From Trebonia sp. (GTDB lineage: Bacteria; Actinomycetota; Actinomycetes; Streptosporangiales; Streptosporangiaceae): 6,828 bases of DNA. Location: NCBI GenBank assembly GCA_030038035.1, contig JASHPP010000480.1, positions 1-6,828 on the forward strand, in the 5' to 3' direction. Below the pieces are notes generated by a model. It was not told the DNA's origin. It searched no databases and saw only the letters and a list, made by a program, of their open reading frames with translations. Every line of letters begins with the position of its first letter. Within the stretch, counting starts at the first letter, position 1. The position numbers and the translations under genes are program-made. Below are positions 1-5,686 of this stretch, piece by piece.

Positions 1-123
1 CTGATCTTCGCGCCGGACTGGAAGACGATCACCTGGACGCAGGCCGAGCGCGCCAAGGGCCAGGCGTGGGGCCTGAAGACGATCGAGTCGTTCCACACCC
101 ACGGGACGCCGCCGGTCGGCTAG
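1..123 (+). CDS. C-terminal fragment of an unrecognised protein (40 residues visible)
   Basis: An open frame enters from the left edge in frame 1 and ends at a TAG at 121-123. The visible tail begins LIFAPDWKTITWTQ and ends HTHGTPPVG; it carries three tryptophans and no hydrophobic segment, so it looks like the end of a soluble domain. Codon third positions are almost all G or C, as in the other genes here, which supports real coding. I cannot assign a family from 40 residues. The gene converges on the VOC gene with an 86-bp gap. Its stop codon sits in the first copy of an 11-bp tandem repeat. Confidence 0.6.
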   Translation: MIFAPDWKTITWTQAERAKGQAWGLKTIESFHTHGTPPVG

Positions 124-147
124 GCGTCGGCTAGGCGTCGGCTAGGC
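115..147. repeat. Three perfect tandem copies of an 11-bp unit
   Basis: The unit GTCGGCTAGGC occurs at 115-125, 126-136 and 137-147 without mismatch. The first copy contains the stop codon of the upstream gene. Because 11 is not a multiple of three, the TAGs at 121, 132 and 143 fall in all three plus-strand frames. Replication slippage is the simplest origin. Confidence 0.9.
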
Positions 148-148
148 G

Positions 149-210
149 CGTCCGGGCTCGGCGCCCGGCGCGGCGGCGTCCCCTTCCCGGACGATGCCGC
201 CCGCGGCGGC
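149..210. terminator. Stem-loop cluster between convergent genes, possible bidirectional terminator
   Basis: Three perfect inverted repeats lie between the convergent stops. CCGGGC at 152-157 pairs with GCCCGG at 163-168 across a 5-nt loop. CGTCCGGG at 149-156 pairs with CCCGGACG at 186-193 across 29 nt; it shares its left arm with the first stem, so the two are mutually exclusive. GCCGCC at 196-201 pairs with GGCGGC at 205-210, abutting the VOC stop. No T-tract follows on either strand, so termination is inferred from position only. Confidence 0.35.
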
Positions 211-989
211 TACTCGCCAGGCGGCATGGAGATCAGCGAGAACACGGCGCCCTGGTCGTCGGTGACCGTCGCCGTCCGGCCGTACGGGCTGTCCGCGGCC
301 GGACGGATGACGCGCCCGCCGGCCTTGACCGCCTGCGCGACCGCGGCGTCGGTGTCGGCGGTGCCGAAGTACGTCGTCCAGGCCGCGGGCGTGCCCGCCG
401 GCGCGTCGGGGGGGTAGCCGCCGATGCCGCCTACTTCGTGCCCGTCGAGCAGCAGCGTCGCGTAGCTGAACCCGTCGCCGCTCATGTCCCCGTACGCGTA
501 GCCGAACACCGCCGCGTAGAACGCCTTGGCGCCCTCGAAATCGCGGCTCATCTGCTCGTTCCAGGTGACCGTGCCCGGCGCGTTGGCCAGCTGCGCGCCG
601 GTGTGCGCGCGGGCCTGCCAGATGCCGAACGCGGCGCCCGTCGTGTCCACCGCGATCGCCATCCGGCCGACGTCCATGACGTCCATCGGGTCGGTGAGCA
701 GCTGGCCGCCGGCGCCCTTGACCTTGGCCGCGGTCGCGTCGGCGTCCTCGGTGGCCATGTAGGTCGTCCAGGCGCTCGGCGACTCGGGCGGCCCCATCTT
801 CGGCCCGATCCCGGCGACGGTCCTGCCGTCCAGGTACGCGATCGAGTAGCCGCCGGTCTCCGGCCCGCCCTGCCGCACGTCCCAGCCGAACTGCGCGGTG
901 TAGAAGGCGATGGCCTTGTGTGTGTCGCTGACACCAAGATCGACCCAGCACGGCGTCCCTGCCGGCCAGGGGGAGTCGCGGGTAACCAC
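210..989 (-). CDS. Two-domain VOC (glyoxalase/bleomycin-resistance fold) protein
   Basis: Encodes 259 residues in the VOC superfamily, closest by recall to actinobacterial proteins of the Rv0577/TB27.3 (CFP32) type, which have the same length and two tandem VOC domains. The internal duplication is visible: WVDL with FYTAQFGW (15-36) matches WNEQMS with FYAAVFGY (143-164); SAWTTY (72-77) matches AAWTTY (202-207); GRMAIAVDTTGAAFG (108-122) matches GRTATVTDDQGAVFS (237-251). Domains span roughly 12-125 and 139-256. The classical His/Glu metal ligands of glyoxalase I are not obvious, so the catalytic activity and substrate cannot be named; members are often annotated as glyoxalase-like or hydroxylase. 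There is no signal peptide. The GTG start at 989 is chosen because GGAGGT lies upstream with an 8-nt spacer and the following residues (TPCWVDL) match the family N-terminus. It is divergent from the small membrane protein gene. Confidence 0.9.
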   Translation of the reverse strand: MVTRDSPWPAGTPCWVDLGVSDTHKAIAFYTAQFGWDVRQGGPETGGYSIAYLDGRTVAGIGPKMGPPESPSAWTTYMATEDADATAAKVKGAGGQLLTDPMDVMDVGRMAIAVDTTGAAFGIWQARAHTGAQLANAPGTVTWNEQMSRDFEGAKAFYAAVFGYAYGDMSGDGFSYATLLLDGHEVGGIGGYPPDAPAGTPAAWTTYFGTADTDAAVAQAVKAGGRVIRPAADSPYGRTATVTDDQGAVFSLISMPPGE

Positions 990-996
990 AGTTCAC

Positions 997-1002
997 ACCT
1001 CC
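997..1002 (-). promoter_or_regulatory. Shine-Dalgarno of the VOC gene
   Basis: On the minus strand GGAGGT (complement of ACCTCC) stands 7-8 nt before the GTG at 989-987. It fixes the non-ATG start of the VOC gene. Confidence 0.8.
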
Positions 1003-1104
1003 GTATCGGGATCGGCACGCTCCGTCGCGAGCCGCGTTACCGCAGACGCTAACACCCGCCGCATCGGGCTTCGCGCACAGGCATGGAGGACGCGCCGGAG
1101 CTCT

Positions 1105-1110
1105 TACAAT
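1105..1110 (+). promoter_or_regulatory. Possible -10 element of the four-cysteine membrane protein gene
   Basis: TACAAT matches five of six bases of the TATAAT consensus and stands out in GC-rich DNA. It ends 9 nt before the ATG at 1120, which would give a leaderless or nearly leaderless transcript. No recognisable -35 is seen 16-18 bp upstream. The only SD-like match, GAGG at 1111-1114, lies between this element and the ATG and may not be transcribed. Confidence 0.45.
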
Positions 1111-1119
1111 GAGGCGGTC

Positions 1120-1464
1120 ATGTACAGCAAGACACGCCTCGGCGCGGACCAGCTCTCCGGCGGGCCCAAGCTCTCCCGCCGGGCAAAGGCGATCGTGTTC
1201 ACGGTCAGCGGCGTGGTCGCCGCCGCTCTGGTCGCGCTCGGGGTGTGGAGCGCGGTTGGCAGCGACCGCTACGGTCCTTCGGCGAACGGGTGCGTGAACG
1301 TCACCTTCGCCAGTTCCACCGGCGGTGCGACGCTGCACTACTGCGGGGCGGCGGCCAAGTCGTTCTGCCGTTCCGCGTTCGCCTCGGCTGACCGGATTTC
1401 GCTGCTCGCCCGCCCGCAGTGCGTGCTGGCAGGGCTCACAAAGGCTAAGGTCTTGGCCGGCTGA
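1120..1464 (+). CDS. Small single-span membrane protein with four extracytoplasmic cysteines
   Basis: Encodes 114 residues with no function I can name. Residues 1-23 are polar and basic (SRRAK at 19-23), 24-46 form one hydrophobic helix, and 47-114 are a compact domain predicted outside the cell by the positive-inside rule. That domain has four cysteines (C58, C75, C83, C101) in the contexts GCVNVTFASSTGGATLHYCG, SFCRSA and RPQCVLAGL, suggesting two disulfides. I recall similar short proteins of unknown function in other actinomycetes, with the same STGGATLHYCG and QC-AGL features, but cannot verify this. No signal-peptidase site is evident, so it is probably anchored. The same frame is open back to 910, but that stretch is antisense to the VOC gene and its regulatory region; ATG 1120 follows a TACAAT box and gives a sensible N-terminus. 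It converges on dtd. Confidence 0.75.
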   Translation: MYSKTRLGADQLSGGPKLSRRAKAIVFTVSGVVAAALVALGVWSAVGSDRYGPSANGCVNVTFASSTGGATLHYCGAAAKSFCRSAFASADRISLLARPQCVLAGLTKAKVLAG

Positions 1465-1514
1465 GCTCGTCATAGCGATCCAGAACGGAGGCGTGGCGGC
1501 TGCCCGCGGCCGGC

Positions 1515-1940
1515 TCACATGTCGATGATGACCGTGACCGGCCCGTCGTTGACGAGCGCCACCTTCATGTCGGCGCCGAACTCTCCGGTCTGCACGCGCG
1601 CGCCGAGCTTCCTCAGCTCGCCGATGACCGCGTCCACGAGCGGCTCGGCGGCCGGCCCAGGCGCGGCGCCGCCCCACGACGGGCGGCGGCCCTTGCCGGT
1701 GTCGGCGTACAGCGTGAACTGGCTGATCACCAGCAGCGGGGCGCCCAGGTCGGAGCACGACTTCTCGCCGTCGAGGATGCGCAGCCCCCACAGCTTGGCG
1801 GCGAGCCTGGCGGCCTGCCGCGGGGTGTCGTCGTGCGTGACGCCGACGAGGACGAGCAGGCCGGGTTCGGTGATCGCGCCGACCGTCCGCCCGTCCACGG
1901 TCACGCTCGCCTGGCTGACCCGCTGCACAACTGCCCGCAC
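1515..1940 (-). CDS. dtd: D-aminoacyl-tRNA deacylase
   Basis: Encodes a 141-residue DTD-family protein, near the usual 145. It is a cytoplasmic homodimeric proofreading enzyme that hydrolyses the ester of D-aminoacyl-tRNAs (and Gly-tRNA-Ala), recycling tRNA and keeping D-residues out of protein. Family signatures are intact: the N-terminal [12 protein letters not shown], the SQFTLYAD motif (73-80) and the NDGPVTV motif (131-137) containing the Gly-cisPro pair that gives chiral selectivity. The frame stays open upstream to 2255, but that part is antisense to the asparaginase gene. The GTG at 1940-1938 is chosen because DTD proteins begin M-R-A-V-V-Q-R. No Shine-Dalgarno precedes it; a TANNNT box 8 nt upstream suggests leaderless expression. 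It is divergent from the asparaginase with a 54-bp gap. Confidence 0.95.
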   Translation of the reverse strand: MRAVVQRVSQASVTVDGRTVGAITEPGLLVLVGVTHDDTPRQAARLAAKLWGLRILDGEKSCSDLGAPLLVISQFTLYADTGKGRRPSWGGAAPGPAAEPLVDAVIGELRKLGARVQTGEFGADMKVALVNDGPVTVIIDM

Positions 1941-1948
1941 GAGGTGCC

Positions 1949-1954
1949 AGCTTA
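1949..1954 (-). promoter_or_regulatory. Possible -10 element of dtd (leaderless)
   Basis: The minus strand reads TAAGCT, fitting the TANNNT pattern of actinobacterial -10 boxes, and ends 8 nt before the GTG of dtd. That spacing puts the predicted transcription start at or next to the start codon, which agrees with the absence of a Shine-Dalgarno. Only three of six bases match TATAAT, so this is tentative. Confidence 0.35.
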
Positions 1955-1982
1955 GCGGTGCGAGCCTGGCGGCAGGACAGGC

Positions 1983-1988
1983 CATAAT
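1983..1988 (+). promoter_or_regulatory. Possible -10 element of the asparaginase gene (leaderless)
   Basis: CATAAT matches TATAAT at five of six bases and is followed by 6 nt before the GTG at 1995. Transcription would start at that GTG, giving a leaderless mRNA. No Shine-Dalgarno is present, and no -35 is recognisable 16-18 bp upstream. This spacing is the reason for preferring GTG 1995 over the in-frame GTG at 1989. Confidence 0.5.
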
Positions 1989-1994
1989 GTGCGG

Positions 1995-2969
1995 GTGACC
2001 CTGGAGCAGTTGTCCCCGGGCGAGACCTCGGTGAACCCCGTGCTCGCCGAGGTCGTGCGGTCCGGATTCGTGGAGTCCCGGCACCGCGGCGCGGTCGCCG
2101 CGCTCGCCGCCGACGGCACGTTCGCCTTCACCGCCGGCAGCGCGAACACGCCGGTTTCGCCGCGCTCGTCGAACAAGCCGCTGCAGGCCACCGCCATGCT
2201 CCGGGCCGGCCTGCCGCTGGAGGGCGAACTGCTTGCGCTGGCCGCCGCCAGCCATTCAGGTGAGGACTTCCACGCCCGGGGCGTGCACGACATCCTCGAC
2301 GTCGCGGGGCTGACCGCGGCCGACCTGCGCTGCCCGGCGGCGCTGCCGCTCGACGAGCCGACGGCGCGCGCGCTGATCAGGGACAGCGACGCGCCCGAGT
2401 CGCGGGTGCGCATGAACTGCTCGGGCAAGCACGCGGCGATGCTCGCGACGTGCATCGCCAACGACTGGCCGACGGGCACGTACCTGGACCCGGAGCACCC
2501 GCTGCAGCGCCACATCAGGAAGACGATCGAGGAACTGGCCAGGGAACCGGTCGCCGCGGTCGGCGTCGACGGCTGCGGCGCGCCGCTGTTCGCGCTGACG
2601 CTGGGCGGCCTGGCCCGCGCGTTCCGCACGCTGGTGCTCGCGGAGCCGGGGACGCCGGAACGGCGGGTCGCCGACGCGATGCGCAAGTTCCCCGAGTGGA
2701 CGAGCGGCACCACCCGAGACGAGAACCGGCTGATGACCGAGGTTCCCGGGCTGCTGCTCAAGGGCGGCGCCGAGGGCGTGGCCGCGTTCGCGCTCCCGGA
2801 CGGCAGCGCGGCCGCGCTGAAGATCGAGGACGGGGCGGCGCGGGCCCGCACGCCGGTCACGGTCGCGATCCTGGCCAGGCTCGGCGCGCAGCCGCCCGCC
2901 GACCTGGCCACCGCGGTGGTCATGGGCGGCGGGGCGCCCGTCGGCAGCATCCGCGCTGCCCGGTTTTAG
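1995..2969 (+). CDS. L-asparaginase, Asparaginase_II (PF06089) / Rhizobium etli ReAV type
   Basis: Encodes 324 residues of the asparaginase class unrelated to the E. coli AnsA/AnsB fold; it hydrolyses L-asparagine to aspartate and ammonia in the cytoplasm. The residues that form the active site of R. etli ReAV can be matched: the first Ser-Lys pair in PRSSNKPLQ (S58, K61), the second from HSGE (S88) and LLLKGGAEG (K256), and the metal-site residues in [10 protein letters not shown] (C142, K145) and VDGCGAP (C194). The C-terminus [10 protein letters not shown] is typical. There is no signal peptide. The start could be GTG 1989 (two residues longer); GTG 1995 is preferred from the -10 spacing, and neither has a Shine-Dalgarno. 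It is divergent from dtd and convergent with the flavoprotein gene. The pairing with dtd suggests nothing beyond shared promoter DNA. Confidence 0.9.
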   Translation: MTLEQLSPGETSVNPVLAEVVRSGFVESRHRGAVAALAADGTFAFTAGSANTPVSPRSSNKPLQATAMLRAGLPLEGELLALAAASHSGEDFHARGVHDILDVAGLTAADLRCPAALPLDEPTARALIRDSDAPESRVRMNCSGKHAAMLATCIANDWPTGTYLDPEHPLQRHIRKTIEELAREPVAAVGVDGCGAPLFALTLGGLARAFRTLVLAEPGTPERRVADAMRKFPEWTSGTTRDENRLMTEVPGLLLKGGAEGVAAFALPDGSAAALKIEDGAARARTPVTVAILARLGAQPPADLATAVVMGGGAPVGSIRAARF

Positions 2970-2993
2970 GGCCTTCTTGATCATGGGGGATAG

Positions 2994-3013
2994 AAAACCA
3001 CCGGAAACGGTGG
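2994..3013 (-). terminator. Rho-independent-type terminator for the flavoprotein gene
   Basis: CCACCG (2998-3003) and CGGTGG (3008-3013) form a perfect 6-bp stem with a 4-nt loop. Read on the minus strand, the hairpin is followed by TTTTC (complement of 2993-2997), so it fits an intrinsic terminator about 45 nt after the flavoprotein stop. On the plus strand no T-tract follows, though the loop would be GAAA, a GNRA tetraloop, and could stabilise the asparaginase mRNA 3' end. Confidence 0.6.
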
Positions 3014-3023
3014 GAAAGTATCC

Positions 3024-3040
3024 CGCGTCTTGCGGACGCG
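3024..3040. repeat. Second hairpin between asparaginase and flavoprotein genes
   Basis: CGCGTC (3024-3029) and GACGCG (3035-3040) form a perfect 6-bp stem around a 5-nt loop, 10 nt from the hairpin at 2998-3013. Neither side has a T-tract. Lying between convergent stops, the pair may work together as a two-sided transcription barrier. Confidence 0.5.
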
Positions 3041-3057
3041 GCCCGCGACCCCGGTTG

Positions 3058-4182
3058 TCAGCGGGCGAGGTGGGCGGCGAGGGTGAAGCGCGGGTCCGGG
3101 GCAGGCTCGCCGGCCGCCAGGCCGGCGAGGATCTCGCCGAGCAGCGGCGCGAACTTCGCGCCGTGACCCGAGCACGCCGAGGCGACCACGAACGGGCCCT
3201 GCCGGTCCAGGATGAAGTCCTCGTTCGCCATCGTCGTGTACAGGCAGGTCAGCTCGTTCACCGGCCGGCTGTCCAGGCCGGGCAGCCACGTGGCGGCGAA
3301 CGCGATCGCGCGCTCGCGGGCGGCCGGGTCGACGACCCCGTCGCGGCCCGCCGCCGTGGTGACCGGGCCGGCGTGGTGCTCCCCTAGCTTCACCGCGCCT
3401 GGCACCTCGCCGTCACGCCCGCCGGGCAGGCCGTAGAAGTGGGTGCCGCCGTCCCCGTAGATGAAGACCGGCCACGGGCCGCCCGGCGCGTCGCGGGGGG
3501 CCAGGTGGAACGCCTGCTGCTGGGTCACCGCCAGGGCGGGGAGCCGGACCAGCTCCCCGAGCAGCGGCGCGAGCCAGCCGCCGGCCGCGACCACGGCCAC
3601 CGGGGCGGTGAACGTCCCGCTGTCGGTGCGCGCGAGCGCGCCGTCGCCGCCGGGTCCCGCGGCCAGGTGCGTGACCGGCGTGCCGAAGCGCACGTCCGCG
3701 CCGCGGGCCGCGGCGAGCCTGAGCATCGCGGCCATGGCGCGGTCCGGGTCGAGCACGCCGGCGTCGGCGTGGAACATGACCGGGCCGGCGTCGGCGAAGG
3801 AGAAGCCAGGCCAGCGTTCGGCCGCGGCGGCGGCTGGCAGCAGCTCGGCGGGGACGCCGCAGGAGGTGAGCACCGCGTGCAGTACCTGCGGGTCCCGCTG
3901 CGGGCCGAAGTCGAGGCCGCCGGTCAGCCGCAGCAGCGTCTCGCCCGCCTCGTCCTCCAGGCGCCGCCATAGCGGCTCCGCCCGCCCGGTCAGCCGCACG
4001 TACAGCGGGTCGGGGTAGGCGCGGCGGAAGATCCGCGCGCTGCCGTGCGAGCTGCCAAGCCGGTGCCCGGGGGCGAACGCCTCGAGCACCACGACGGACA
4101 TGCCGCGGGCGGAGGCCGCCCAGGCGGCGGCCGAGCCGGCCAGGCCGGCGCCGACGACGATCAGGTCGGCGCGTGCGGTCAC
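3058..4182 (-). CDS. FAD-dependent amine oxidase of the monomeric sarcosine oxidase / N-methyltryptophan oxidase family
   Basis: Encodes 374 residues, the usual family length (about 370-390). These flavoproteins oxidise secondary amines such as sarcosine, N-methyl amino acids or pipecolate with O2, giving H2O2. Visible features in order: dinucleotide-binding GAGLAG (11-16) with an acidic residue (E34) ending the second strand; GSSHGSARIFRRAY (43-56), the family's FAD/active-site segment; GAVKLGEHH (262-270), whose K265 matches the oxygen-activating Lys265 of Bacillus MSOX; TCLYTTMANEDFILD (312-326), whose C313 corresponds to the cysteine that links covalently to FAD (Cys315 in MSOX); and the C-terminal FAD-contacting SGHGAKF (338-344). 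No signal peptide, so cytoplasmic. The start is GTG 4182, the only start compatible with the full Rossmann strand; no good Shine-Dalgarno is visible. Substrate cannot be decided, and no glycine-betaine or THF genes are nearby to argue for sarcosine. Confidence 0.9.
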   Translation of the reverse strand: MTARADLIVVGAGLAGSAAAWAASARGMSVVVLEAFAPGHRLGSSHGSARIFRRAYPDPLYVRLTGRAEPLWRRLEDEAGETLLRLTGGLDFGPQRDPQVLHAVLTSCGVPAELLPAAAAAERWPGFSFADAGPVMFHADAGVLDPDRAMAAMLRLAAARGADVRFGTPVTHLAAGPGGDGALARTDSGTFTAPVAVVAAGGWLAPLLGELVRLPALAVTQQQAFHLAPRDAPGGPWPVFIYGDGGTHFYGLPGGRDGEVPGAVKLGEHHAGPVTTAAGRDGVVDPAARERAIAFAATWLPGLDSRPVNELTCLYTTMANEDFILDRQGPFVVASACSGHGAKFAPLLGEILAGLAAGEPAPDPRFTLAAHLAR

Positions 4183-4249
4183 GAGGGAACCAGCCAGCCG
4201 CCGCCGGGCTGCAGCGCTATCACAGGAGTATTGTCCAGCACGCTGATCG

Positions 4250-4282
4250 CCGACCGGGACGCCCGGCCTTCGCCGCGGTCGG
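4250..4282. repeat. Nested inverted repeat in the divergent flavoprotein/lipoprotein intergenic region
   Basis: CCGACCG (4250-4256) and CGGTCGG (4276-4282) are a perfect 7-bp inverted repeat. Within it CGGC (4264-4267) and GCCG (4272-4275) form a second stem with a 4-nt loop, stacked against the outer right arm. It lies 62 bp before the lipoprotein start and 67 bp from the flavoprotein start, so it could be an operator or a leader hairpin. The rest of 4183-4344 shows no convincing promoter by eye. Confidence 0.5.
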
Positions 4283-4333
4283 GCCCAACCCTGGTTGCCG
4301 CTCCGCAGTCATAACAGGTAGCGGGACCAGGTC

Positions 4334-4340
4334 AGGAGGA
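4334..4340 (+). promoter_or_regulatory. Shine-Dalgarno of the lipoprotein gene
   Basis: AGGAGGA with the AGGAGG core 5 nt before ATG 4345 is a near-perfect ribosome binding site and decides the start. Confidence 0.85.
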
Positions 4341-4344
4341 CGGG

Positions 4345-5613
4345 ATGGACAGGGCTGGTACGACGAAGGGCGGCAGCCGGGGCTCGGTGACCTCGCGCGG
4401 CCGGGCAATCATCGCGGCAGCCTGCTGCGGCGCGCTGCTCGCCGCCTGCGCGTCGGCAGCCACGGCAGGCGGCAAGCCGTCCGCCACGGGACCGGGCGGT
4501 ACCGCGGCGGCCGCCGGGTCCGGCGCGGCCACGCCGGCCGCCGCCAGGACACCGGCGGCCAGCCCGTCGGAGCTGTTCGACCTGATGGACCTGTCCGGGG
4601 CGGACTCCGGGCTGATCGGGCTGGGCACCGGGCCGCTGACAGCGGGCTACGCGCGGCTGGTGGCCAGCACCGACTACGGCCGCTCGTTCACGGCCATCGG
4701 GCCGAAGACCGCCGCCTGGACCGCCAGCGACGACGTGTTCTTCCTCGGCCGCCAGGACGCCTGGTACCTGGTCTTCAACGTCAACACCCTGGCCGAGACG
4801 CTCTACCGGACCACCGACGGCGGGCACACGTGGCATGCCTCCACCGTGCCGAGCCACGGCATGGCCGCCGGGGACTCCGACATAGCGCAGTTCGTCACGC
4901 CGTCCCGCGGCTGGCTCGTGGTCACCATCGCCAACGCGCCGGCGGAGTTCCTGTATGCCACCACCGATGGCGGGACCAGCTGGCACCTGGTGGCCAGCCT
5001 CAGGGGCCAGCACGGCGGAGCCGCCCTGCCGGAACTCGGCCAGATCAGATTCGAGCCGGGCGGCGAGGTCGGCTGGCTGGGCGGCGGCGTGTGCAGCGGA
5101 GCGCTGTACCGGACCGCCGACGGCGGCCGGACATGGCAGCGGTCCGCGATCGCCGCTCCGGCCGGGTCGGCGTTCGGGCTGCCCGCCGGCTCGCCGCAGG
5201 CGCTGCTCGAACCCGTCATCACCAGCAGCGGGACGCTTCTGCTTTACCGCAGCAGCGACGGCGGCGCGCGCTGGTCGAAGGTTTCCGCGCTGTCCGGCGC
5301 GGCCAGCCCAGGGCAGATCTGCGGCCTTACGACGGTGTCTGTCAGCTTCCCCTCCGCGCAGGTCGGCTGGGCTACCGCGGTGCGCGGGACGCGCACGGTC
5401 GTGTACCGGACCACCGACGGGGGACGGCACTGGGCGCGGCTCGCCAGCAGCTGGCCCGTGCCGGTCGGCAGCCAGCAACCGCCGGTCATCCAGGCCATCG
5501 ACGCCGCGCACGCGTGGCTGCAGACCGCGGGCGGCAGCCGTGTCTACGCCACCGTCGACGGCGGCGCGACGTGGCAGCGCATCGACACCGCCGCCATCGC
5601 CGCGGGCTCGTGA
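4345..5613 (+). CDS. Lipoprotein with seven Asp-box (BNR-like) repeats, predicted seven-bladed beta-propeller
   Basis: Encodes 422 residues. A basic N-terminus (to R20) is followed by a hydrophobic stretch and the lipobox LAAC, so C35 should be lipidated and the protein anchored outside the membrane. Residues 36-75 are an Ala/Gly/Pro/Thr-rich linker. The rest carries seven Asp-boxes (S/T-x-D-x-G-x-x-W/F) starting at 108 (STDYGRSF), 156 (TTDGGHTW), 206 (TTDGGTSW), 257 (TADGGRTW), 303 (SSDGGARW), 356 (TTDGGRHW) and 403 (TVDGGATW). The 46-53 residue spacing is one box per blade. Two cysteines, C250 and C326, could pair. Such proteins are annotated as BNR/WD40/YVTN-like, sialidase-like or Ycf48-like. 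Sialidase activity is not supported: I do not see the arginine triad or FRIP motif in an appropriate arrangement. The function is unknown; ligand or protein binding at the cell surface is the plausible role. The LLM oxidoreductase gene follows 73 bp downstream on the same strand. Confidence 0.85.
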   Translation: MDRAGTTKGGSRGSVTSRGRAIIAAACCGALLAACASAATAGGKPSATGPGGTAAAAGSGAATPAAARTPAASPSELFDLMDLSGADSGLIGLGTGPLTAGYARLVASTDYGRSFTAIGPKTAAWTASDDVFFLGRQDAWYLVFNVNTLAETLYRTTDGGHTWHASTVPSHGMAAGDSDIAQFVTPSRGWLVVTIANAPAEFLYATTDGGTSWHLVASLRGQHGGAALPELGQIRFEPGGEVGWLGGGVCSGALYRTADGGRTWQRSAIAAPAGSAFGLPAGSPQALLEPVITSSGTLLLYRSSDGGARWSKVSALSGAASPGQICGLTTVSVSFPSAQVGWATAVRGTRTVVYRTTDGGRHWARLASSWPVPVGSQQPPVIQAIDAAHAWLQTAGGSRVYATVDGGATWQRIDTAAIAAGS

Positions 5614-5674
5614 CCGCGGCGGCCGCCGGCCGCCTGCCTGCCCCCTTTGTCCGCCGCCGTGAGAGGGTAGGCGC

Positions 5675-5681
5675 GGGAGGT
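5675..5681 (+). promoter_or_regulatory. Shine-Dalgarno of the LLM oxidoreductase gene
   Basis: GGGAGGT stands 5 nt before ATG 5687. It is strong enough for independent translation and decides the start. Confidence 0.85.
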
Positions 5682-5686
5682 AAGTC

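Noticed and set aside
142..1791. A 549-codon open frame on the minus strand
   Set aside because: It runs out of frame through the VOC gene, antisense through the small membrane protein gene and out of frame through dtd. The arginine- and glycine-rich translation is typical of shadow frames in GC-rich DNA.
1941..2255. Upstream in-frame extension of dtd
   Set aside because: It is antisense to the asparaginase gene, and DTD proteins begin at the RAVVQRV segment, which matches the GTG at 1940.
5647..5673. TTGTCC and TAGGCG as a promoter for the LLM gene
   Set aside because: The spacer is only 15 bp and the -10 is poor; it cannot be separated from background in this composition.
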